Shown piece after piece: positions 1 through 7,022 of a DNA stretch of 7,910 nt. The notes below the pieces were generated by a model. It was not told the origin of the DNA. It ran no database searches and was given only the letters and a program-made list of their open reading frames with translations. The position numbers and the translations under genes are program-made. The stretch is taken from positions 1-7,910 of the forward strand of contig CABSNF010000084.1 of NCBI GenBank assembly GCA_902478995.1. The letters are read 5' to 3'. Origin of the DNA: an uncultured Collinsella sp. (GTDB lineage: Bacteria > Actinomycetota > Coriobacteriia > Coriobacteriales > Coriobacteriaceae). Positions within the stretch are counted from its first letter, which is position 1. Every line of letters starts with the position of its first letter.

Positions 1-1167
1 CACCGAGAACGGCACCTTAGCGCGACCCAGCTGACACGTCACGCCAAAACGGCCCACGAGCGGGTCGAGCTGCTCGCGGATGGTATCGGCACTCGTACTG
101 TCGGGGAAGCGCACGTCGATGACCTGCTCAATATGGCCATCCGCCACGCGGATGACTCCAGCGTTGCAGGTAAGCGGGCCAAACGCCGGACTCGTCGCAT
201 CGATACCTAGGCCGCGGCCATAGGCATCCGCATGCACAAAGGCCAGGAACTTGACGAACTCGTGCTCGGCAGGCGTCAGCAGACGCTCGTCGCGTGCACC
301 AAACGCGTCCTCGGCCTCGCGCAGATACGCCACGATCAGGCCGACGGCGTTGATGGTGCCCTCAGGCATCGAAGCGTGGCCGCCAATACCGTGGGCGAAA
401 ATCTGCGCATGCCCGTTATCAAGCGCCGTGATCTCCAGGCGGTCGGCGTTCTCAACGGGCGCCGGCAGCTCATCGGCGGCAATCGCGAGCTCGCAGATGG
501 ACTGCGACGGAATGGCGTTGCTCGCCTCGGCACCGCTCCAGGACACAATGCGCCCGCCGTCGATCTTGGGGCTCACAAACGTCGCCCCAAACTGGCCCTT
601 CTCGGCATTGCAGACCGGGAACTCGGCATCGGGCGTAAACAAAAAGTCGGGGTCTGCGTGGTTCTCCAGATAATGGTGAACGTCGGACATGCCCACTTCC
701 TCATCGCAGCCCAGCAGCGCGCGAAAGGTATAGCGCGGCACAATGCCGTGCTTGAGCAGGTAGGCACCGGCGTAGAGCGACAACACCGCCGGACCCTTGT
801 CATCAATCACGCCACGGCCGAGCAGCCATCCCTCGCGACGCTCCATCGCAAACGGGTCGGTGTTCCAGCCGGGGCCGGCGGGCACCACGTCCACGTGGCA
901 GATGGTCGCGAGCTGCTTGTCGCCGCGACCCGGGATATCGGCAATGCCCACATAGCCCTCGTCGTCGCTCGTCTGGTAGCCGAGCTTTTGCGCAATGCCG
1001 AGCGCGCAATCGAGCGCATCACGAACCGGGCGGCCAAACGGCGCGCTAGGCTCCGCATCGGCAGCAACGGCTACGGACGGATAACTCACCAGCTGCTCGA
1101 TATCGGCGACGACATCCTCCCAGACCTCGTCGACATACTCAGCGACGCTCTGCTCCACCTGATTCAT
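1..1167 (-). CDS. M20-family metallopeptidase, Sapep/PepV-type dipeptidase (C-terminus cut by window edge)
   Basis: The reading frame is open from an ATG at 1167-1165 to base 1, giving 389 codons with no stop, so the C-terminus lies outside the window. The start is supported by a strong AAGGAGG at 1174-1180. Residues matching the di-metal site of PepV-type dipeptidases are visible: H91 and D93 in CHVDVVPAGPGW, D122 in GRGVIDDKGP, the acid pair E156/E157 in GCDEEVG, and D180 in FTPDAEFP. H264 in GGHASMPEG matches the lid/inter-domain histidine. The final metal-binding His expected near the C-terminus is not included. Family members are cytosolic, Zn- or Mn-dependent and cleave dipeptides or short peptides during amino-acid salvage. 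The gene lies 54 nt downstream of the HAD phosphatase on the same strand, so co-transcription is likely. A PepV name is possible, but Sapep-like paralogues cannot be separated by eye. Confidence 0.93.
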   Translation of the reverse strand, partial: MNQVEQSVAEYVDEVWEDVVADIEQLVSYPSVAVAADAEPSAPFGRPVRDALDCALGIAQKLGYQTSDDEGYVGIADIPGRGDKQLATICHVDVVPAGPGWNTDPFAMERREGWLLGRGVIDDKGPAVLSLYAGAYLLKHGIVPRYTFRALLGCDEEVGMSDVHHYLENHADPDFLFTPDAEFPVCNAEKGQFGATFVSPKIDGGRIVSWSGAEASNAIPSQSICELAIAADELPAPVENADRLEITALDNGHAQIFAHGIGGHASMPEGTINAVGLIVAYLREAEDAFGARDERLLTPAEHEFVKFLAFVHADAYGRGLGIDATSPAFGPLTCNAGVIRVADGHIEQVIDVRFPDSTSADTIREQLDPLVGRFGVTCQLGRAKVPFSV

Positions 1168-1173
1168 GGACTG

Positions 1174-1180
1174 CCTCCTT
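1174..1180 (-). promoter_or_regulatory. Ribosome binding site of the M20 dipeptidase gene
   Basis: The minus strand reads AAGGAGG, a full consensus Shine-Dalgarno sequence, ending 6 nt before the ATG at 1167. It fixes the start of the dipeptidase, which would otherwise be uncertain because the gene is incomplete. Confidence 0.85.
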
Positions 1181-1221
1181 ACCAATGAGCGACGGGTACG
1201 CCCGCCCCTCACATCAAGTAC

Positions 1222-1884
1222 TTATATAGCGAAAAGTTTAGCAAGCTCGGCCACCGAGTGCACCACTGCATCGGCACCCGCCGCCTCGTGCTCGCCCGGC
1301 ACCGCCGCGCCCGAATAGATACCGATGCACGGTACGCCCATTGCGTGCGCGCCCTCCACATCGTTGAAGCGATCGCCGATCATCACGGCATCGCACGCCG
1401 TCATACCGAGCTCTGCCAGGGCATCGCGGACCGAATCGGTCTTGGTCTCGCGCCCCTGCAGCGGATTCATTCCAGCCACCGCCTCAAACTGAGAAAGACC
1501 CAGCTCATGCACCATGTCGATACACTTCGCCTCCATGCGCGACGTCGCCACGGCCAAGCGCTTGCCCTGGGCGACCAACCCATCCAGCAGCTCGGGGATC
1601 CCGTCGAACACGGGATACTCCTCCGGTCCCAGCTCGTCAAAAAAGGCGCGGTACTCGTCGGCCACCACAAGCGACTCCTCGCGGGAGAAGCCATAAAAGT
1701 CGTGAAAACTCTTCCACAGGGGCGGCCCGATCATGCGACGCAGGTCACCCATCTGCGCCTCCGAAAACCCGCGTGCAGCCAGCGTCTTGCGCGTCGAGGT
1801 CATCACCGCCCGACCTGTATCGGCCACCGTGCCATCAAAATCAAACAGCACGACCGGCCGCTTGCATATCTCCAGCGCCTCCAT
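1222..1884 (-). CDS. HAD-superfamily hydrolase, phosphoglycolate phosphatase / 5'-nucleotidase-like
   Basis: From the ATG at 1884 the protein has 220 residues, a usual length for this class. HAD motif I is FDFDGTVADTG, with nucleophile D15 and acid/base D17. Motif II is ATS with T114, the motif III lysine is probably K148, and motif IV is GDRFNDVEGA with D171 and D175 binding Mg. The helical cap between motifs I and II contains IGPPLWKSFHDFYG, a signature of the Gph/HAD_5NT subgroup. The enzyme is expected to be a cytosolic Mg-dependent phosphomonoesterase; its substrate (phosphoglycolate, nucleotide or other) cannot be told from sequence. Start choice: a GTG at 1917 and an ATG at 1890 are in frame. 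The ATG at 1884 is preferred because AGAGGG lies 6 nt upstream of it, while the GTG has no good Shine-Dalgarno. The gene is probably the first of an operon with the downstream M20 dipeptidase. Confidence 0.9.
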   Translation of the reverse strand: MEALEICKRPVVLFDFDGTVADTGRAVMTSTRKTLAARGFSEAQMGDLRRMIGPPLWKSFHDFYGFSREESLVVADEYRAFFDELGPEEYPVFDGIPELLDGLVAQGKRLAVATSRMEAKCIDMVHELGLSQFEAVAGMNPLQGRETKTDSVRDALAELGMTACDAVMIGDRFNDVEGAHAMGVPCIGIYSGAAVPGEHEAAGADAVVHSVAELAKLFAI

Positions 1885-2040
1885 CGGCATCCCTCTTCCC
1901 CAGTTGACGATTTCCACACCGACACTTCAAACTGTTGACTATTCAACAATTTAACCTAGCAATGTAGAGCAACTCCACTATACTTGTCGCACTTTGCTCT
2001 CAGAAGGCCGCGCCGTCGCGCCCCAACGAAAGGTGCAATT
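1885..2040. promoter_or_regulatory. Divergent intergenic region between HAD and DegV genes
   Basis: This 156-nt spacer must hold promoters for both directions. A TATACT at 1979-1984 is a candidate -10 for the plus-strand DegV gene, although no good -35 sits at the right distance. A short perfect palindrome, TGTTGA-CTAT-TCAACA at 1933-1948, may be a regulator site. The plus strand carries GAAAGGTG at 2028-2035, a moderate Shine-Dalgarno 5 nt before the DegV ATG. All promoter assignments here are tentative. Confidence 0.35.
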
Positions 2041-2901
2041 ATGTCTTTTGCCATCATAACCGACTCCACGTCGGACATCTCCCCCGCCCGCGCCCAAGAG
2101 CTCGGCATTTACGTGATTCCGCTGCATGTGATTATCGAGGGCGAGGACCTGCTCGACCAGGTGCAGATTACCGCCCAAGAGTACGTCGCCCGCATGGCCG
2201 GCTCCGAGCAGCTGCCGCACACCTCGCAGCCGAGTGCCGGCGAGTTCAAGGCACTCTTTGACCGCGTGCGCGCCGACGGCCACGATAGCGCCATCTTTAT
2301 CTCGCTGTGCAGCGAGTGGTCCGCCTGCTATGCCAACGCCAGCCTGACGGCCGAAACGCACGAGCTCGACGTGCGCTGCATCGACTCGCGCACCGGCTCG
2401 GGTGCCGAGGGCCTGCTGGTGGAGTACGCACTGGCCATGCGCGAGGACGGCCGCAGCCTGGACGAGACCGAGGCGCAGATCCGCGCGACGCTGTCCGACG
2501 CCCACCTGCTGCTGATTCCCCGCACGCTCGAGAATCTCGTTAAGAACGGCCGCGCACCCAAGCTCGCCGGCCAGCTCACGCAAATGCTCAACATTCGCCT
2601 GGCCGTTTCGCCGGAGTGGAAATCGGGCGAGATCAAGGCCATCAAAAAGGGCCGCGGTGCCAAGCGCATCGTTGCCAACACCATGGCCGATTGCCTCGCA
2701 TTTTTGGCCGAGCATCCGGGCTCCAGCGTGCGCGTGCTCACGACCGGCGCCGCCGAGGAGCAGGAGCTCGTCAGCCAAGCGCTCGCAGGCCAAGACTATG
2801 TAGACGCCGGTACCGGCCCCATCGGCTGCACCATCGCCACCCATGTAGGCATCGACGCCATCGCCATCAGCTACTGCCCCTGCTACCAACCCGCCAATTA
2901 G
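2041..2901 (+). CDS. DegV family protein (FakB-type fatty-acid-binding)
   Basis: The 286-residue protein has the normal DegV length. It opens with FAIITDSTSDIS, the family's N-terminal signature. PHTSQPSAGEF at about residues 59-69 carries the T61/S62 pair of the lipid carboxylate site, and IFISLCSEWSACYANA at about 85-100 is the second binding segment. IKKGRGAKR at 201-209 and H268 in TIATHVG match conserved positions in the C-terminal domain. FakB proteins bind a fatty acid in the cytosol and present it to the kinase FakA for phosphorylation, feeding exogenous fatty acids into phospholipid synthesis. That role is family knowledge, and no FakA gene is in this window. The ATG at 2041 is chosen over an in-frame alternative start at 1984 because it matches the family N-terminus and has GAAAGGTG 5 nt upstream. 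The gene is transcribed divergently from the HAD gene, and a long palindrome begins 15 nt after its stop. Confidence 0.93.
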   Translation: MSFAIITDSTSDISPARAQELGIYVIPLHVIIEGEDLLDQVQITAQEYVARMAGSEQLPHTSQPSAGEFKALFDRVRADGHDSAIFISLCSEWSACYANASLTAETHELDVRCIDSRTGSGAEGLLVEYALAMREDGRSLDETEAQIRATLSDAHLLLIPRTLENLVKNGRAPKLAGQLTQMLNIRLAVSPEWKSGEIKAIKKGRGAKRIVANTMADCLAFLAEHPGSSVRVLTTGAAEEQELVSQALAGQDYVDAGTGPIGCTIATHVGIDAIAISYCPCYQPAN

Positions 2902-2916
2902 GGCTACCCATACCAC

Positions 2917-2979
2917 TTGCGGTGGAATAGGGACTGTTTTTGGCTTATTAGCCGCCAATCAGTCCCTATTTCACCGCAA
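2917..2979. repeat. Dispersed palindromic repeat, copy 1 (REP-like; possible terminator)
   Basis: Arms of 20 nt (2917-2936 and 2960-2979) are complementary at 19 positions; the odd pair is a G at 2925 against a T at 2971, which is G-U in plus-strand RNA. The 23-nt loop starts with TTTTT and contains a small inner hairpin (GGCT-TATT-AGCC). Almost the same element occurs at 6632-6698. It starts 15 nt after the DegV stop. No clear U-tract follows the right arm, so it is not a textbook intrinsic terminator, although it could still end or stabilise transcripts. Confidence 0.85.
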
Positions 2980-2996
2980 CTTAGAAGCAGTTCATT

Positions 2997-3062
2997 TGGG
3001 ACGGGGCTAAAAAGACTGATATCAAACGTTTCAGACCAGTCTTTTTAGCCCCGTCCTATTTT
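2997..3062 (+). terminator. Perfect 20-bp inverted repeat, probable intrinsic terminator
   Basis: The arms at 2999-3018 and 3037-3056 are perfectly complementary over 20 bp, and pairing extends to 2997/3058 with one G-T. The outer half is GC-rich (GGACGGGGC) and the inner half AT-rich (TAAAAAGACTG), with an 18-nt loop. The right arm is followed by TATTTT at 3057-3062, which suits plus-strand termination downstream of DegV. Its loop-proximal ends, GACTG and CAGTC, are the same as in the two dispersed palindromes, so it may instead be a member of a wider palindrome family. Confidence 0.55.
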
Positions 3063-3065
3063 GGC

Positions 3066-3235
3066 TATCACGGCAGACACGCTCGTCCCACATCAGCCCG
3101 CCCAGGGCGATGTCAACCGCCTCATCGGGGTCGTAAGCAGTGTGGGCGAGGCCCGGATCGAGCGCAATGGCTATGCCGGTGCCCGTCACCGGATCGTTGA
3201 GCCAGTCGAACAGGCCCCTCGCGGTACCCACTGGA
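3066..3235 (-). pseudogene. Decayed 3' fragment of a LOG-family gene
   Basis: Read on the minus strand, this stretch translates to a peptide with GLFDWLN, LDP and DEAVDIALGGLM. It aligns to the C-terminus of the LOG-family protein encoded at 7437-7872, with about 28 of 47 residues identical by hand alignment. Similarity also covers roughly 20 nt beyond the stop codon. Relative to the 7437 gene there is a 6-nt in-frame deletion (VGTEYWQG versus VGTARG). The stop has changed from TAG to TGG, so the frame reads on into the adjacent palindrome. The catalytic part with GGGPG and PGGFGT motifs is absent, and the sequence on the 5' side (above 3236) is unrelated. It is a non-functional remnant. The longest exact block shared with the other copy is 18 nt (3200-3217 and 7549-7566). 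Confidence 0.8.
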
Positions 3236-3635
3236 CAAAAAATGGCAAATATGAGTACCGCCACCAAATTAGTAGCAGCAAAATCTCGCCGGAATTGATC
3301 ATTTCGATCAATTCCACGTCTTGCCAAGGCTCAAAATTCCGTGTTTAGTGGGTTAGATATATAGAATAATGTGGAATTGGTATTCTATTCTTACCAAATG
3401 TTATGAGACTACATTAACAACAGTACTCATATTTGACGTTATTTGACCACGGAGTCATTCGAGGACCCCTCCCCACGCCGCCAACACGCCCCATAGCCGC
3501 CAAAACACCTTTAACAACAGCCGCCGCACGTTTTGGCACCGGCTAATTGCCACTCACGGATCGGTACCCCACTATTACCGAACCAAAATCGAAGTCGCAT
3601 ATCTCATAAAGCTGAAATGACGTACCCTCATCCCA
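3236..3635. other. AT-rich intergenic region upstream of the primase-helicase gene
   Basis: This stretch of 400 nt has no supported gene. It contains a perfect hairpin or operator-like repeat at 3291-3315 and a TAGAATA/TATTCTA inverted pair at 3362-3368 and 3381-3387. There is also a direct repeat ATTTGAC at 3431-3437 and 3441-3447. From about 3340 to 3440 it is clearly more AT-rich than its flanks. A promoter for the gene at 3636 should lie here; TTGACG at 3433-3438 is a possible -35, but I see no convincing -10 partner. Confidence 0.5.
3291..3315. promoter_or_regulatory. Perfect inverted repeat, candidate operator
   Basis: GGAATTGATC at 3291-3300 is mirrored exactly by GATCAATTCC at 3306-3315 around a 5-nt centre. 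No U-tract follows, which argues against a terminator. The half-site GGAATTG occurs again at 3373-3379. The position is about 320 nt upstream of the primase-helicase start. Confidence 0.35.
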
Positions 3636-6590
3636 ATGAACGCTGACAAGAATGGCATTCAAATGAGCAACGCCGTGCATCAATACGCCCTTTTCGGGAA
3701 CGCCTTATTCAAACTCAATAAAACGGTTGTCCACGCTTCAGATCCGCGTAAGCAGATCGTAATCTGTAGCAACGGTCCAGACATCCGTTACGCAACACTC
3801 GAAGAATGGGACAAAGCCGGCAAATCTTTCGGCGAACGTGCACAGACCGAGGGCATCGTTACCAGCGCGAGCCCAGCGCGCGACAAACTCGAGCTCTTTC
3901 GCAATCTTTTTACCGGCCGCAAAGATGTGCACGCTCACGGGTATCGCAGAAAAGACGGGGGCATCGGCTATACACCCGCCTGCGCAAATGAGTGGAAGCC
4001 AGGCATTTGCCCCAAAGCAAACCATCACAGAATTAAATGCGCTGAATGTCGCAGCCGCACATTCCTTGAGCTGAACGATGCCGCCATTATCGCCCATTTC
4101 AAAGGCAGCGACGACAGGCTCCGGGACGTCATAGGTCAATATGTTCTCGACAAAGACTGCAACACAAATGTCCTTGTCATTGATTTTGACAAAGCCGATT
4201 GGAAAGAAGCGACAAACGCTATCAGGCTTGTCGTAAAAAACCATGGAATTAACGCTGCGGTCGAGCGATCAAGGTCAGGCAACGGCGCGCATATCTGGTT
4301 TTTCTTCCTAGAACCTATAAACGCAAAGACAGCACGAGATTTCGGTAGCTGCCTTATCGCCGAAGCAGCGGCACTCAACAAGACAATCACCTTCGAAGCC
4401 TTTGACCGAATGATACCCGCGCAGTCCACCATTCCTGAAGGCGGCTTTGGAAATCTCATTGCGCTGCCCTTTCAGGGAAAAGCGCAGCGGGAAGGAAACA
4501 GCGTATTTGTTGACGAACGATTCGAGCCCTTTCCCGACCAATGGCTTTACCTTTCGCAAATCCAACTAATCTCGCGTGCGACGGTGGATCGTCTGATCGA
4601 GGACACCAAAAACAAACCGCTTGGAATAGCAACAGCTGCAGCGACAAACAAAACCAGGCGCAATGTCCAAAAGCCACGAAAGCGGCTCCCGCTCACGCCA
4701 CGAGACTTCCCCTCGAACCTGCTCGTCACACAAGCCGATATGCTCTACATCCCCGAAAAGTCTCTGAGCCCGGCAGCTCAAATGGAAATCCGCAGGCTTG
4801 CGACATTTGCCAACCCGGAGTTCTTCCGTGCGCAATCTATGCATCAATCAGTATTCGGCAAACCGCGACTCATAGACCTCAGCGAACTTAGAGATGGCCG
4901 CGTCGCGATTCCCAGAGGCTGCAAAGCCCAACTTGAGCAGCTGATTCAAGAAGCCCACGTTACTGCCCATTATTCAGACGAACGTAGCACAGGCAATCCA
5001 ATTGAGATGGCATTCAAAGGGACCCTTCATCCCGAACAGCAAATTGCCGCCGACCAGATGCTTGAATACGAAGACGGAATCATGTCTGCGCCAACGGGCT
5101 TCGGTAAAACCGTCATCGGAGCTTATCTTATTGCCGCCGTTGGTCTTCCGGCGCTCGTCATTGTTCCAAAGACCGCGCTCATAGCCCAATGGAAATCGCA
5201 GCTCGAACGATTTCTCGACATTACGGACACCAGAGAGCCGGTCCGAACGCCAAAAGGACGAATCAGCAAAAAGCAACCTCCCCTTATTGGACAAATCGGA
5301 GGGGGCAAAACCGCCGTCAGCGGCCTTATCGACGTCGCTTCCTTTCAGTCGCTATCTGGCAAAGACTCCCAAACCGGGGAGCCGATAGTTAAGAACCTTG
5401 TTCGTAATTACGGCCTCATTATCTGCGACGAATGCCACCATGCTGCCGCGCCACAGCTCGAGCTCGTCCTCAAGTCCGCTCCAGCCAAATATATATATGG
5501 CCTCTCCGCGACACCCGAGCGCTCCGACGGACTCACGCGGGCGCTCTCGATGCTCTGCGGCCCGCTTCGCTATGTCATCGATCCAAAAACGCAGGCAATT
5601 CAGCAGGGCATCCAGCGCATCGTTCGACCGAGATTTACCGGCATTCGGCTATCCGCCTACGAGCCGGATGCAAGCTTCAATCAGATTCTCGATATGCTGT
5701 GTGCACATGCGGCAAGAAACGAATTGATTGTCGATGACGCCCTCGAAGCAGCGTCAAACGGTCGACATCCGCTCATACTATCCAAAAGGAAAAAGCATGC
5801 TGAGGAACTGTTCAGGTTGCTTAATGATCGCAGACACGAGCCCATACTCTTAACCGGAGAAATCGGCGCCAAAGAAAGAAAAGCGATACTGAACAGTCTT
5901 CCCGGCTTTGAGCATGAACATCGAATCATCGTCGCCACCGAAAGCCTTCTGAGCGAGGGCTTCGATCTGTCCTACCTTGACACCCTTTTCATTGCCACGC
6001 CGATATCTTGGGACGGCAGCGTAACGCAGCAGGTGGGCAGACTGCATAGAAGCCACGAGGGCAAGCAACAGGTTGAGATATTCGACTACATTGACCTGTC
6101 GATACCCATGCTCGCCCGCATGTACCAGAAAAGACTCAAGACGTACGCCAAGTTGGGGTACGAAATTTATTCAGCAGAGGACAGCGAGCAACCCGATTAC
6201 AACATTCTCATAGAGCCGGCAAACGCTATTGAGGCATTAATTAAAGACATCACCGGTGCCACAAAGAGTGCCTTCATAGCCGCATCCTACGCATCCGCCG
6301 CATGCCTCACGAAACTCACCACCACACTCGCAGGCGCAGCCGCCCGTGGGATTACCCTTGAGGTTTATGTTGCCTCACCTCCGCGCGATGACGCGAAAGC
6401 GATTTTTGCCGAGATGAACGTCGACTATTCCGTCAAGGCCAAAGGGCGGCTGTGCGCGGCCGTGATTGACGAGGAAACTGTCTGGTACGGGACTATCCCG
6501 CTGCTGGCATTCCCCAAGAAAGAAGACCGCAGCATCCGTTTCAAAAGCAACGAAGTCGCCGCTGAGTTTTTGAGCGAAATCCAGCAATGA
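3636..6590 (+). CDS. TOTE-type AEP primase - SF2 helicase fusion with degenerate PLD-like C-terminus
   Basis: The protein has 984 residues. Residues about 80-140 hold FRNLFTGRKDVHAHGY and a probable zinc cluster (C116, C125, C135, C138). The AEP domain spans about 140-330: D183/D185 in VIDFDKADW (motif I), H219 in SGNGAHIW (motif II), a candidate third acid D257, and GGFGNLIALPFQG. This is the archaeo-eukaryotic primase variant annotated as 'TOTE conflict system'. The SF2 helicase spans about 460-860: Walker A APTGFGKT (K491), DECHH (D598-H602), SAT (S624-T626), EGFDLSYLDTLFIATPISWDG, and QQVGRLHR (R802, R805). Residues about 870-984 resemble a PLD domain (VIDEETVWYG), but the HxK positions read R938 and C940. 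ATP-driven unwinding or translocation coupled to primer or strand synthesis is expected; a role against mobile DNA is the proposal for the family, not shown here. Start: an in-frame TGA at 3618 forbids anything earlier. No Shine-Dalgarno is seen before 3636 or before the alternative ATG at 3663. Base use is lower in GC than the left flank, suggesting acquisition. Confidence 0.9.
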   Translation: MNADKNGIQMSNAVHQYALFGNALFKLNKTVVHASDPRKQIVICSNGPDIRYATLEEWDKAGKSFGERAQTEGIVTSASPARDKLELFRNLFTGRKDVHAHGYRRKDGGIGYTPACANEWKPGICPKANHHRIKCAECRSRTFLELNDAAIIAHFKGSDDRLRDVIGQYVLDKDCNTNVLVIDFDKADWKEATNAIRLVVKNHGINAAVERSRSGNGAHIWFFFLEPINAKTARDFGSCLIAEAAALNKTITFEAFDRMIPAQSTIPEGGFGNLIALPFQGKAQREGNSVFVDERFEPFPDQWLYLSQIQLISRATVDRLIEDTKNKPLGIATAAATNKTRRNVQKPRKRLPLTPRDFPSNLLVTQADMLYIPEKSLSPAAQMEIRRLATFANPEFFRAQSMHQSVFGKPRLIDLSELRDGRVAIPRGCKAQLEQLIQEAHVTAHYSDERSTGNPIEMAFKGTLHPEQQIAADQMLEYEDGIMSAPTGFGKTVIGAYLIAAVGLPALVIVPKTALIAQWKSQLERFLDITDTREPVRTPKGRISKKQPPLIGQIGGGKTAVSGLIDVASFQSLSGKDSQTGEPIVKNLVRNYGLIICDECHHAAAPQLELVLKSAPAKYIYGLSATPERSDGLTRALSMLCGPLRYVIDPKTQAIQQGIQRIVRPRFTGIRLSAYEPDASFNQILDMLCAHAARNELIVDDALEAASNGRHPLILSKRKKHAEELFRLLNDRRHEPILLTGEIGAKERKAILNSLPGFEHEHRIIVATESLLSEGFDLSYLDTLFIATPISWDGSVTQQVGRLHRSHEGKQQVEIFDYIDLSIPMLARMYQKRLKTYAKLGYEIYSAEDSEQPDYNILIEPANAIEALIKDITGATKSAFIAASYASAACLTKLTTTLAGAAARGITLEVYVASPPRDDAKAIFAEMNVDYSVKAKGRLCAAVIDEETVWYGTIPLLAFPKKEDRSIRFKSNEVAAEFLSEIQQ

Positions 6591-6631
6591 GGAGAACCGG
6601 GGGCCGCAGCAGCGAACGGGGCGCGCCTATC

Positions 6632-6698
6632 AGTTGCGGTGAAATAGGGACTGTTTTTGGCCAATCGACCGCAAATCAGTCCCTATTCCACCGCAACT
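6632..6698. repeat. Dispersed palindromic repeat, copy 2 (REP-like; possible bidirectional terminator)
   Basis: Arms of 22 nt at 6632-6653 and 6677-6698 match except for an A at 6642 opposite a C at 6688. The 23-nt loop again begins TTTTTGG. It is the second copy of the element at 2917-2979. It lies 41 nt after the stop of the primase-helicase gene and 13 nt before the stop of the convergent toxin gene, the right place to separate two converging transcripts. Confidence 0.85.
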
Positions 6699-6711
6699 TG
6701 GAAATCGGCGA

Positions 6712-7020
6712 TCAGCCCAGCGGACCCTGAAACAGTTCCTCATGCGAGCCCATTCTCACCAGCCTAATCACTGGGTTAGTCTTATGGGGAAGATAAAGAA
6801 CGACCACATCGACCAAGCCATCGGATAGGTGGAAATCGATGTGGCCGTTGTAGTTTCCGCCCGGGTTTGAGAGCTCGTGGGCGCCATACTCCGCCGGAAG
6901 TGACCCATGAGCCACAAGCTCTGCAACCGCCGCTTTAAACTCACTTTTTAGCTGCGGATGCATGCGCCTCGTTCGTTTGTAGTCCGCCTTAAATTGAGCC
7001 TCGACTTTAATCTCGAACAT
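6712..7020 (-). CDS. YafQ-type toxin of a type II toxin-antitoxin pair
   Basis: The protein has 102 residues, slightly longer than typical YafQ/RelE toxins of about 90. It begins FEIKVEAQFKADYKRTRR and ends with RLVRMGSHEELF, the YafQ-family hallmark. Residues corresponding to the YafQ catalytic set appear to be H48, H64, D67, H93 and F97. Family members are ribosome-dependent mRNA endonucleases that stop translation when the antitoxin is degraded. The start ATG (7020-7018) lies 2 nt after the antitoxin stop and has GAGGAA (7026-7031) within the antitoxin's last codons, so translation is probably coupled. The gene converges on the primase-helicase gene, separated by palindrome copy 2. All key residues look intact. 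The exact cleavage specificity cannot be told. Confidence 0.9.
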   Translation of the reverse strand: MFEIKVEAQFKADYKRTRRMHPQLKSEFKAAVAELVAHGSLPAEYGAHELSNPGGNYNGHIDFHLSDGLVDVVVLYLPHKTNPVIRLVRMGSHEELFQGPLG

Positions 7021-7022
7021 CG

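Noticed and set aside
232..1188. Long plus-strand open frame (318 codons)
   Set aside because: It is antisense to the M20 dipeptidase, which has clear family motifs and a consensus ribosome binding site; the plus-strand product is Arg/His/Ala-rich with no family resemblance, typical of a high-GC shadow frame.
1978..2958. Minus-strand open frame (326 codons) opposite DegV
   Set aside because: Its low-complexity Gly/Ala/Val/Arg-rich product is an antisense shadow of the well-supported DegV gene, and its 5' part reads through the palindrome.
2917..3056. CRISPR array or repeat-spacer structure
   Set aside because: There are only two adjacent palindromes with different arms and no regular direct repeats or spacers.
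3031..3327. Minus-strand 98-codon frame taken as a real small gene
   Set aside because: Only its central part resembles a protein (LOG C-terminus); the original stop is lost and its end reads into a palindrome, so it is treated as a pseudogene fragment.
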